Origin: Streptomyces sp. CB02959
GTDB lineage: Bacteria > Actinomycetota > Actinomycetes > Streptomycetales > Streptomycetaceae
Direction: 5' to 3'
DNA: 64,000 bases
NCBI RefSeq assembly: GCF_002803155.1
Contig: NZ_NNBP01000006.1
Location: 62,001 to 126,000 of the forward strand
The position numbers were made by a program, and so were the translations under genes. Below the pieces are notes generated by a model that was not told the DNA's origin, did not search any database, and was given only the letters and a program-made list of their open reading frames with translations. Shown one piece after another: positions 17,643 through 26,600 of the stretch; position 1 is the first letter of the stretch; the number at the start of each line of letters is the position of its first letter.

Positions 17643-18272
17643 ATGACCACCGACGCCACCCTCGTCCACCCCGTCCCGTACCACTCCCAGTGGGCCTCGC
17701 CCGAGCTCGTCCCCGCGATCCTGGCCGGGACCATGTCGGCCGCCGAGGACCCCCGCTGGCCGGAATACGGGGCCGAGAGCCCGGCGGAATACGCCTGGTG
17801 GTCCTGGCGCCTGTGCGGGATGGCCTGTCTGCGGATGGCGTTGGAGTTCTGGCGGAAGTCGGCTCCGCCGGCCATGCACCTGGCCGCCGAGTGCCTGGAC
17901 GCCGGGGCCTACGTGCGCCGGGCGGACGGCCTGGACGGCCTGATCTACGCACCGTTCGCCGCCTATGCGGAGCGCCGTTGGGGCCTGATCGCCGAGTCCC
18001 GGCCCACCCTCCCCCGGACGGAGCTCCCCGCGCTGATCGGCGCCGGCCGACTCGTACTCCTCTCCGTCCACCCCGCCATCCGGGACGCCGACCCCGAACC
18101 GCCGCAGCGGGGCGGGCACCTGGTCCTGGCCGTCGGCGTCACCCCGGACCACGTGGTGATCCACAATCCCTCCGGACTCCCCGGCCGTTCCCAGGAGTTC
18201 GCGCACGTCGCGTGGCAGGCGCTGGACCGGGTGTACGCCGGGCGCGGGGTCGTTCTGGGGCAGCCGGAGTAG
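17643..18272 (+). CDS. C39-like papain-fold peptidase
   Basis: A 209-residue protein starting MTTDATLVHPVPYHSQW. The opening, PVPYHSQW, and later CGMACLRMALEFW (catalytic Cys region, about residues 58-70) resemble the peptidase_C39_2 family. The downstream GGHLVLAVGV (His, about residue 158) followed by IHNPSG (Asn/Asp position) completes a Cys-His-Asn/Asp triad. It lacks a signal peptide and an attached ABC transporter, so it is not a bacteriocin exporter protease. Only 47 bases separate it from the divergent pseudogene. A TACTCT hexamer 6 bases before the ATG would suit a leaderless transcript. Confidence 0.65.
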   Translation: MTTDATLVHPVPYHSQWASPELVPAILAGTMSAAEDPRWPEYGAESPAEYAWWSWRLCGMACLRMALEFWRKSAPPAMHLAAECLDAGAYVRRADGLDGLIYAPFAAYAERRWGLIAESRPTLPRTELPALIGAGRLVLLSVHPAIRDADPEPPQRGGHLVLAVGVTPDHVVIHNPSGLPGRSQEFAHVAWQALDRVYAGRGVVLGQPE

Positions 18273-18515
18273 TTCGGCCGGTTGCCCGCCCGCCCTGGTG
18301 GTTGCTTGGGCAAGCAGTCAGGTAGCTGCCGCCGGGTACGCGTTCGAGTCGATGCCGGACGGCACCCCAGCCGCGCCCGCGGACGATGCGGATCCCGCAC
18401 GCCGTCAAGCCGTGTCACGACCTCGCGGGCGCGCCGCTGCCCCCGTGTGGGTGATGGTCAACTCCCCTTCCCACCAGGGAACATGGAGCAAGGCACGGAG
18501 GGAGGGGTGGCGGAT

Positions 18516-18734
18516 ATGCGGGAGAGCGGCAGCGCACGGGACGGGCGCCGGTGCGTCCCGTTGGGGGCCATCGGTCTGACGCTCGCGCTGGCCGCCAGCG
18601 TCGCCGGGATCGCCTGGGCGGTCGGCCTCGACGAGACCGGCGTGGAGGTCGCCCCGCCCAGCAGCGACACCCTCCGCCCCGCCACCACCGCTCCGGCGCC
18701 GGCACCTGCCGGCTTCCCTCCGGCCCGCCCGTAG
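18516..18734 (+). CDS. Small single-helix membrane protein
   Basis: A 72-residue protein from the ATG at 18516, which has a GGAGGGAGGGG ribosome site. A basic N terminus (RESGSARDGRR) precedes one hydrophobic helix (PLGAIGLTLALAASVAGIAWAV, about residues 14-35), followed by a Pro/Ala-rich outer tail. No family recognised; codon use is normal. Function unknown. Confidence 0.5.
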   Translation: MRESGSARDGRRCVPLGAIGLTLALAASVAGIAWAVGLDETGVEVAPPSSDTLRPATTAPAPAPAGFPPARP

Positions 18735-18899
18735 CGCCCGCGGGGCAGTCGGCGCCCGGCCGCGGCACGCCCGGCGCGGCGTGCCTGCTCTCCTCTCGGC
18801 CGTCCTGAAGTATTGGGGCAAAAGGGACGTGTGCCCGCTCAGGCCAGCGGGCGCATCGTCACCCGACGCACCCGACGCAGCAGAACGAGGGCACGCCCC

Positions 18900-20549
18900 A
18901 TGCAGATGCACCAGCCGCCCGCACCAGCCGCGCCCCGCAATCCCGGTCTGAAACGGGAGATCGGGCTGATCGGGCTGATCTGGACCTCGGAGGGGTCCAT
19001 CATCGGATCCGGATGGCTGTTCGGGGCGCTGTTCGCGGCGCAGGCGGCGGGCACCGCGGCGTTGGTCTCCTGGGGCATCGGGGCCGTCGCCATCGTCATC
19101 CTGGCGTTCGTCCACGCCGAGCTGGGAGCGATGTACCCGGTCGCGGGCGGCACCGCGCGCTTCCCGCACTACGCGTTCGGCAGCGCGGCCGGCGCGTCCT
19201 TCGGCTGGTTCTCCTGGCTCCAGGCGGTCACCGTGGCGCCGATCGAGGTGATGGCGTCGCTGAACTACCTCAGCGTGCACGCCCCCTGGGTGCAGACCGG
19301 CAAGAACCACCTCACCCCGGCCGGGTACGGGCTCGCCGTCGCCTTCATGGCGTTCTTCGTCCTCGTCAACTTCTTCGGCATCAGATGGCTGGCCCACACC
19401 AACAGCGTGGCCACCTGGTGGAAGGTGGCCGTCCCCGTCGTCACCATCATCGTGATGGGGGCCGCCGCCTTCCACCCCGGCAACTTCGGGTACCAGGGGT
19501 TCGCGCCCTTCGGCGCCAAGGGCATGCTCTCGGCGATCAGCACCAGCGGCATCATCTTCGCGCTCCTCGGCTTCGAGCAGGCCGACCAGCTGGCGGGCGA
19601 GAGCCGCAATCCGGCGCACGACATCCCGCGGGCGGTCATCGGCTCGATCCTCATCGGCGTGCTGATCTACGTGGCGCTCCAGGCGGTGTTCATCGGGGCG
19701 CTCCCGCGCAGCGCGTTCGCGCACGGCGGCTGGGCCGACCTGTCGTTCACCGGCAAGGCGGGGCCGTTCGCCGGCCTCGCCACCTCCGTCGGACTCGGGT
19801 GGCTGGCGACGCTCCTCTACATCGACGCGGTCATCTCGCCGTCCGGGACCGGCCTGATCTACGTGACGGCCACCTCCCGGGTCTCGTACGGGCTGTCCCG
19901 CAACGGCTATGTGCCGGAGGTCTTCGAGCGCACCACCAGGCGCGGTGTGCCGTGGTTCGGTCTGCTGGTCGCCTTCGTCATCGGGCTCGTCGTCTTCCTG
20001 CCGTTCCCCACCTGGCAGAAGCTGGTGGGCTTCGTGACCTCGGCGAGCGTGCTGATGTACGCCGGCGCCCCGCTCGCCTTCGGGTGCCTGCGGAAGCAGG
20101 ATCCGGACCGGCCGCGTCCGTACCGCCTGCCCGGTGGGCTGTTCTGGTCCCCGGTGGCGTTCGTCGTCGCCAACTTGATCATCTACTGGGCCGGTTGGGA
20201 CACGCTGTGGCGCCTCGGCGTGGCGATCGTCCTCGGCTATCTGGTCCTGGGCGGCTCGGCGCTGCTGAAGCTCAACCCCAGGGCACCGCACCCGGACTGG
20301 CGGCACGCGCAGTGGCTGCCGGTGTACCTGCTGGGCATGGGGGTGATCTCCTGGCAGGGCGGCTTCTGCAGCACCGGTCCGGCGTCCAAGGTGTCCTGCG
20401 GTGCGACGGACGCCCTTCCGCTGTGGTGGGACATCGCGCTCATCGCTGCGTTCAGCCTCGTCGTCTACTTCTGGGCGCAGGCGGTGCGGCTGCCGGACGA
20501 GCGGACGCAGGAGTACATCGGGTCGGTCGAGGTGGTCTCCGGGGCGTGA
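18900..20549 (+). CDS. APC-superfamily amino acid permease
   Basis: A 549-residue permease with about twelve membrane helices. The first helix region (EIGLIGLIWTSEGSIIGSG) carries the unwound GSIIGSGW-type substrate-binding motif of APC transporters, and the sixth-helix region FALLGFEQADQLAGESRNP is equally typical. The ATG at 18900 (MQMHQ) has a GAGGG site; the frame opens earlier at 18813 with a basic stretch unlike a permease start. Such proteins import amino acids or amines with protons or exchange them. The substrate is not evident. Ends with a charged tail. Confidence 0.85.
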   Translation: MQMHQPPAPAAPRNPGLKREIGLIGLIWTSEGSIIGSGWLFGALFAAQAAGTAALVSWGIGAVAIVILAFVHAELGAMYPVAGGTARFPHYAFGSAAGASFGWFSWLQAVTVAPIEVMASLNYLSVHAPWVQTGKNHLTPAGYGLAVAFMAFFVLVNFFGIRWLAHTNSVATWWKVAVPVVTIIVMGAAAFHPGNFGYQGFAPFGAKGMLSAISTSGIIFALLGFEQADQLAGESRNPAHDIPRAVIGSILIGVLIYVALQAVFIGALPRSAFAHGGWADLSFTGKAGPFAGLATSVGLGWLATLLYIDAVISPSGTGLIYVTATSRVSYGLSRNGYVPEVFERTTRRGVPWFGLLVAFVIGLVVFLPFPTWQKLVGFVTSASVLMYAGAPLAFGCLRKQDPDRPRPYRLPGGLFWSPVAFVVANLIIYWAGWDTLWRLGVAIVLGYLVLGGSALLKLNPRAPHPDWRHAQWLPVYLLGMGVISWQGGFCSTGPASKVSCGATDALPLWWDIALIAAFSLVVYFWAQAVRLPDERTQEYIGSVEVVSGA

Positions 20550-20826
20550 GCCCTCCAGGCGGGCCGGCGGCACGGAAACCCGTTCGGAAACCGGGCCCGG
20601 CGCGGCGGGGAACGGCCCCGTGGCGGGGTGGGGCGGGGTGGTGGGCGGCGGTTCCGGTGGAGGGTGGCGGGGTGGGGCGGCGGGCCTGGGCGCGGTGCGG
20701 CAGACGGGCCGCGGGGCGCTCGGGCCGACGGGTCCGACCTGGCCGTTCGGCGCGGTCCCTCGTACTCTCGGCCGGCAGGACCGAGCCCGTGAACGGGGCT
20801 CGGCGACGCGGGGACGGGGTGGGTGG

Positions 20827-21678
20827 ATGGGCGAGGCAGAGGGGTTCGCGGAGCCGGGGCGGGAGGCCGGCGGCGACGGGCGGGTGGAGCGGAACATCCG
20901 GACGGTGGAGGACGTACTCCGGCTGCTGGACGGGCTGTTCGCGCCGGGGGCCGACCGCTGGACGGCGGATGCGGCGGCCTGGTGGGACGGCTTCTACGCG
21001 GACCGCGACCGTCCGGTGCCGTTCTTCGTGGCGAAGCCGGACGAGAACCTCGTCGAGTACCTCGACCGCGGGCTGGTCACCGCCGGCCGCGCACTCGATC
21101 TGGGCTGCGGTCCGGGGCGCAACGCGCTGCACCTCGCCGCGCGGGGCTTCGAGGTGGATGCCGTCGACCTCTCCCCGGCGGCCCTCTCCTGGGCCGAGGA
21201 CCGCGCCCGCGAGGCGGGGGCGGCGATCCGCTTCCACTGCGGGGACGCGTTCGCCGCGCTCGCCGACCCGGGCGGCACCGCGGGCAGCGGGCTGAGCGGC
21301 CCGTACGACCTGATCTACGATTCCGGCTGCTTCCACCACCTGCCGCCGCACCGCCGCGTCAGCTATCTCGCCCTCCTCGACCGGGCGTTGGCCCCCGGCG
21401 GCCACTTCGGTCTCACCTGTTTCGCGGCCGGGGCGATGGGTTCCGAACTGCCGGACGCCGACCTCTACCGCGGGTCCGGCCTGCACGGCGGTCTCGCCTA
21501 CACCCCCGAGGCGCTCCGCGCGCTCTTCCCCGAGCTGACGGAGGTCGCACTGCGCCGGATGCGGGACGAGCCGCCGGAGTCCCCTTCGTACGGGGCGGCT
21601 TTCCTGTGGACGGCCCTGTTCCGGCGCGGCGCGGGCTCCGCCGGGGCGAACGCACCGACACACCGCACGTTTTCATAG
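20827..21678 (+). CDS. Class I SAM-dependent methyltransferase
   Basis: A 283-residue protein starting MGEAEGFAEPGREAGG. The SAM-binding motif I is LDLGCGPGRNALHLA (about residues 92-106), with the acidic end of strand 2 in VDAVDLSP and motif II-like DLIYDSGCFHHL. The HHLPPHRR stretch and the Phe/Trp pattern recall thiol or small-molecule methyltransferases of the TehB/TPMT kind. Substrate unknown. A GGGGACGGGG stretch lies before the ATG. The gene ends just 35 bases before the next open frame, but the SEDS gene has its own ribosome site. Confidence 0.75.
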   Translation: MGEAEGFAEPGREAGGDGRVERNIRTVEDVLRLLDGLFAPGADRWTADAAAWWDGFYADRDRPVPFFVAKPDENLVEYLDRGLVTAGRALDLGCGPGRNALHLAARGFEVDAVDLSPAALSWAEDRAREAGAAIRFHCGDAFAALADPGGTAGSGLSGPYDLIYDSGCFHHLPPHRRVSYLALLDRALAPGGHFGLTCFAAGAMGSELPDADLYRGSGLHGGLAYTPEALRALFPELTEVALRRMRDEPPESPSYGAAFLWTALFRRGAGSAGANAPTHRTFS

Positions 21679-21739
21679 TTGCGCAACTTAGCGGAGTACT
21701 GTCCTGCCTGTCGTGGCTCCGTCCGGACAGGAGGCCCTG

Positions 21740-22936
21740 GTGAGCGTCGTCAGCTTTCCCGTGCGCGGGACCACCCGCGCCAAAACGGCCTGGGGCCGGA
21801 TCCTCGGGCGGGGGTCCCTGCTCCGCCGGCTCGACTGGATGTTGTTCGGAGCGGCCTTCGCGCTCTCCGCCCTCGGTGCGCTGCTGGTCTTCTCCGCGAC
21901 CCGCGGCCGGATGCAACTCAACCAGGGCGACCCCTACTTCTTCGTCGTACGGCACCTCGTCAACACCGGCATCGGGCTCGCCCTGGGGGCGCTCACCCTC
22001 TGGTACGGGCACCGGCGCCTGCGCGACACCGCGGCCATCCTCTACGGCGTCACCGTGCTACTGGTGGCGCTGGTGCTGACACCGGTCGGCGCGACCATCA
22101 ACGGCTCCCGGCGGTGGATCGTGATCGGTGGCGGCATGTCCATCCAACCCGCCGAATTCGTCAAGGTCGCGATCATCATCGCGATGGCGGTGGCGCTCAC
22201 CGCCCGCGTGGACGCCGGCGACCTGAGCCAACCGGACCGGCGGGGCATCGTCCGGGCGCTCGCCCTGGGCGGGTTCCCGGCGGTACTGATCCTGCTCACC
22301 CCCGACCTCGGGCAGGTGCTGGGCGTCGCGGCGATCGTGCTGTGCATGCTGATCGCGGCGGGCGCGCCCAAGCGGTGGATCCTGGGCCTGCTGGGCATCG
22401 GCGTGCTCGGCTGCCTGGCGGTGTGGCAGTTCCACCTGCTGGACCAGTACCAGCTCAACCGGTTCGCGGCGTTCGCCGATCCCGCGCTCGATCCGTCCGG
22501 CGTCGGCTACAACACCAGCCAGGCGCGGATCGCCATCGGCGCGGGCGGACTGACCGGCTCCGGGCTCTTCCACGGGGCCCAGACCAACGGCCAGTTCGTG
22601 CCCGAGCAGCAGACCGACTTCGTCTTCTCGGTCGCCGGGGAGGAGCTGGGCTTCCTCGGAGCGGGCCTGATCATCGCGCTGATCGGGGTGGTGCTGTGGC
22701 GGGCCTGCCGCATCGCACGGCAGTGCCCGGACCTCTACGGCACGGTCGCCGCGGCCGGGATCGTCGGCTGGCTGGCGTTCCAGGCGTTCGAGAACATCGG
22801 GATGAACCTCGGCATCATGCCGGTCACCGGCCTGCCACTGCCGTTCGTCAGCTACGGCGGGTCGTCGATGTTCGCCGGGTGGGTCGCCATCGGACTGCTC
22901 CAGTCGATAAGGACCCAGCGGGTGATGTCGGCCTGA
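21740..22936 (+). CDS. SEDS-family (RodA/FtsW-like) glycosyltransferase
   Basis: A 398-residue integral membrane protein with ten hydrophobic segments. Family marks include LDWMLFGAAFALSALG at the first helix, SRRWIVIG followed by QPAEFVKVA, the catalytic-region LTPDLGQ, QTDFVFSVAGEELGFLGA, and SYGGSSMFAGW at the last helix. SEDS proteins polymerise lipid II into peptidoglycan together with a class B penicillin-binding protein. None is encoded next to it, so this is probably an extra, sporulation- or growth-specific copy. The GTG at 21740 has AGGAGG 5 bases upstream. A terminator hairpin follows. Confidence 0.88.
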   Translation: MSVVSFPVRGTTRAKTAWGRILGRGSLLRRLDWMLFGAAFALSALGALLVFSATRGRMQLNQGDPYFFVVRHLVNTGIGLALGALTLWYGHRRLRDTAAILYGVTVLLVALVLTPVGATINGSRRWIVIGGGMSIQPAEFVKVAIIIAMAVALTARVDAGDLSQPDRRGIVRALALGGFPAVLILLTPDLGQVLGVAAIVLCMLIAAGAPKRWILGLLGIGVLGCLAVWQFHLLDQYQLNRFAAFADPALDPSGVGYNTSQARIAIGAGGLTGSGLFHGAQTNGQFVPEQQTDFVFSVAGEELGFLGAGLIIALIGVVLWRACRIARQCPDLYGTVAAAGIVGWLAFQAFENIGMNLGIMPVTGLPLPFVSYGGSSMFAGWVAIGLLQSIRTQRVMSA

Positions 22937-22995
22937 ACGTCGGGGCGGTGCGCCGCGGCCAGGCGGCACCGCGATGATGACGGCGGTGTCGGCCG

Positions 22996-23055
22996 GGAGC
23001 CGCCCCCGGTCCGGGCCCGTGTTGCCGGGTCGGGCCGGACCCGCCGGGCGGCTCC
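22996..23055 (+). terminator. Large hairpin after the SEDS gene
   Basis: Outer arms GGAGCCGCCC (22996-23005) and GGGCGGCTCC (23046-23055) with further inner pairing (TCCGG/CCGGA). It separates the SEDS gene from the EACC1/caspase genes, arguing that the latter have their own promoter. A TAGAAT -10-like hexamer lies at 23135-23140. Confidence 0.6.
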
Positions 23056-23165
23056 GGTACCGCCGGAGATCCAACAGCCTCGCTTTGCAGCAGCGTTGAG
23101 ACATTCCACGCCTCTCTCCAGGCGCGGCTGCCTCTAGAATCCTGCGGTAACGCGAAAGGTGGCCC

Positions 23166-23609
23166 ATGACGATCACGGGGGACGTCATCGTCGTCGTGCA
23201 CGACGAGCACGCCGACGACCAGGAACTCGACGAACTGATCCGGCAGTTGCACGAGGAACTGCTGCGCCTCGACCTGCCCGACGTCGAGCGCGGGCAGAGC
23301 ACCGGTGCCACCGGTGGCAAGAGCGGACTGCTGGCATCGCTCGGCACGCTGGTGCTCAGCGGCGGCTTCTCGGTCGCCGTGCTGCGCTCGGTCACCCGCG
23401 TCGTGCGGGACGTGGTCCAGCGCAGCGGAGCCCGCAAGGCCGTCCTGGTCAGCGGGAAGAACCGGCTGGAGATCCAAGGGGCGTCGAAGAGGACCACCGA
23501 CGCGGCGGTGGCGGCCTGGATCCGGGCGGTGGCCGACGGCCCCGACGCCGTGCCGGGCGGAGCGGCATCCGGGCCGTCGGCACTGGAGGGCACCACGGGG
23601 GACGCCTGA
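23166..23609 (+). CDS. EACC1-like effector-associated protein
   Basis: A 147-residue protein with an AAAGGTGG ribosome site. It resembles the effector-associated constant component 1 (EACC1) family: a strand-rich start (TITGDVIVVVHDE), an acidic helix (ELDELIRQLHEELLRLDLP), a Gly-rich hydrophobic centre (SGLLASLGTLVLSGGFSVAVL) and an end with VLVSGKNRLEIQG. EACC1 proteins are small partners found next to effectors such as caspases or trypsin-like proteases in actinobacterial NTP-dependent conflict systems, and are thought to couple sensing to effector activation. The caspase-ATPase gene begins 57 bases downstream on the same strand, so they are almost surely co-transcribed. Family recognition is from memory. 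Confidence 0.75.
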   Translation: MTITGDVIVVVHDEHADDQELDELIRQLHEELLRLDLPDVERGQSTGATGGKSGLLASLGTLVLSGGFSVAVLRSVTRVVRDVVQRSGARKAVLVSGKNRLEIQGASKRTTDAAVAAWIRAVADGPDAVPGGAASGPSALEGTTGDA

Positions 23610-23666
23610 TGGCGCGGCCGGACGGCGCCGGGGCGCGCCCGGAAGCGCGGACCTCGGGAGACTGCC

Positions 23667-26600
23667 GTGGGTGAGCGCCGCGCCCTGCTGATCGCCACCG
23701 AGCGCTACCTCGACGACTCGCTGCCCCAGCTCCGGTCGCCGGTCCACGACGCCCGCAAGCTGGCGGCGCTGCTCGAAGACCCGGACCTCGGCCAGTTCGA
23801 CTCCGTACAGGTCCTGGTCGACGAGTCCAAGGCGGTCATCGAGGAGGCCGTCGAGCGGCTCTTCACGGACCGTGAGGTGGACCTCGCACTGGTCTACCTG
23901 TCCTGCCACGGGCTGAAGGACAGGCGGGGGCGGCTGCACTTCGCGACGGTGCGGACCAGCCGCGAGATGATCCGGGCCAGTTCGGTCTCGGCGGAGTTCA
24001 TCAAGGAGTCGATGGAGTACAGCCGGGCGCAGCAGAAGATAGCGCTGTTGGACTGCTGCTTCTCCGGCGCGTTCGGCATGTCGAAGGGCGACCCGGGCCT
24101 CGACGACATCCCCCGGCAGTTCGTGGACCACCGCGGAAGCTATGTGATCGCGGCGGCCAACTCCGTCCAGGAGGCCATCGAGGACGAGACCCCGGGCGGC
24201 GGGCCGGCCGAGTGGAGCTCGGTCTTCACCCGCGCCGTGATCGACGGCCTGAGCAGCGGGCGGGCCGACCTCGACGAGGATGGCTGGGTCACGGCGCAGG
24301 AGCTGTACCAGTACGTGTCCGACACGGTGGCCCGCACGCACGAGCAGCGGCCCACCTTCTTCGGCAGCGACATCCAGGGCGGCACCCGGCTGCGGCTGTC
24401 GAAGGCGTCCCCGCACGCGCACCGGCCGTTCCCCGGCCTCGCCGAGACCGACGGCCCGTCGCCGCTCGCCACCGTCGACCAGCTGCTGCCGCCACTGGCG
24501 GTGACCCCCGACCGCGGCCTCACCGCCGAGGACTGGCGGAAGAACGGGCAGTTGATCACGCCGATCGGGCGGTCCCATCGGACCGAGGGCCGCCGGGTCC
24601 AGATCCATCACGTGGACCTCTCCGGCGGAGCCGGACACGTGGCCGTGGCCGGCGGGCCGCGCAGCGGAAAGACCCTGCTGCTGCAGACGCTGGTGACCTC
24701 GCTCGCGCTGACGCACACCCCGTACGAGGTCGAGTTCCACTGCGTCGACTTCGGCGGCGGCGGACTGCGCCGGCTCAGGCACCTGCCGCACGTCCGCGGC
24801 TTCGCGCAGCGCCAGGACCCGGACGGGGTGCACCGGGTGGTCGCGCAGGCGGTGGCGCTCGGCACCCGCCGGGAGCACGACTTCGAGCGCCTGCCGGCGA
24901 TCGACTCCATCGAGGCGTACCGGGGCGCGCGGGCCCGCGGCCTGCTCGCCGACCAACCGGTCGGCGACCTCTTCCTCGTCATCGACGGGTGGGCGGAGTT
25001 CGCCGAGCACTTCCAGGACCTGGCGGTGGCGCTGCGCGGCATCGGGACCACCGGTCTGCGCCACGGGGTGCATCTGATGGTGAGCACGTCCCGCTGGGCG
25101 GCCCTCCCGCGGCCCCTGCTGGAGGTGATGCTGACCCGCTTCGAACTGGCGCTCAGCTCCCCCGAGGAGTCCCTGATCCACCCGGAGCTGGCCGCCCGGC
25201 TCACCCCGGCCACACCCGGTGTGGCTCTCTGCAACGACCGGGCCGAGAAGCGGTACGTGCACATCGCGCTGCCGCGTACGGACGGGGCGGCATCGGTGCA
25301 CGACCTGGCGACGGCCGCGGCGGAGCTGGGCGCGCGGGTGCGCGGTGGCTGGGCCCGGTTCGCGGCGGAGGAGCCGGCTCCGCCCGTGCCGCCCGCTTCC
25401 CCGGACACCCTGCCGTTCACCGAGCTGCTGGCCATCGAGGACCCCGGCAGCTTCGACGCGACCCGGTCCTGGCGTCCGCGCAGCCCCGAGCAGCGGCTCC
25501 GGGTGCCGATCGGGATCGACCAGGAGGGACAGCCGGTCTTCCTGGACCTCAAGGAGGCGGCCCAGAACGGGATGGGTCCGCACGGACTGTGCGTGGGTGC
25601 CACCGGCTCCGGCAAGTCCGAGCTGCTGCGCACCCTGGTGATGGCGCTCGCCGTCACGCACTCCTCGGAGCACCTCAACTTCATCCTGGTCGACTTCAAG
25701 GGCGGCGCGACCTTCGTCGGCCTGGCGGAGCTGCCGCACGTCGCGGCGGTGATCACCAACCTCGCCGAGGACACCACGCTGATCGACCGGATGCGGGACT
25801 CGATCAGCGGCGAGCTGCAACGCCGCCAGGAGCTGCTGCGCTCCGCGGGGAACTACGCCAACCTCACCGACTACGAGCGCGCCCGGGCCGCGGGGCTGCC
25901 CCTGGAGCCGCTGCCCTCCCTGGTCGTCGTGGTCGACGAGTTCAGCGAACTGCTCACCGCCAAGCCGGACTTCATCGAGATGTTCGTCCAGATCGGGCGG
26001 ATCGGCCGCTCGCTGGGCGTCCACATGCTGCTCGCCTCGCAACGCCTGGAAGAGGGCCGGCTGCGGGGCCTGGACACGTACCTGTCGTACCGGATCGGGC
26101 TGCGGACCTTCTCCGCGGCCGAGTCGCGGGCGGCGATCGGGGTGCCGGACGCCTACCACCTGCCCGCGACGCCGGGCAGCGGCATCCTCCGGTACGGCGG
26201 CGAGGTCGTGATCCGGTTCGCGGCCGCGTACGTCTCGGGCGTCTACCAGGCGCCGGGGGCGGCCGCCGGCACCGGGACGGCCGAGGACCCCGCGGACGCC
26301 CTCGCCGACCGCGTGCTGGACGTCCTCATCCGGCGGCTGGCGGGCCAGGGCCCGCCGGCGCACCCGGTCTGGCTGCCGCCGCTGGACGACTCGCCGACCG
26401 TCGACCAGCTGCTGCCGCCGCTGGTGACCACCCCGGAGCGCGGTCTGCACCCGGCCTCCTACACGGCGCTGGGCCGCCTGGTGGTGCCCGCCGCCCTGGT
26501 GGACAAGCCGTACGAGCAGCGCCGCGACGTGATGTACCTGGACTTCTCCGCGGGGGCCGGGCACGGGATGGTCGTCGGCGGTCCGCAGACCGGCAAGTCG

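Noticed and set aside
17643..18272. C39 peptidase as a bacteriocin leader protease for the lanthipeptide
   Set aside because: It is 14 kb away, has no ABC transporter, and the precursor has no double-glycine site.
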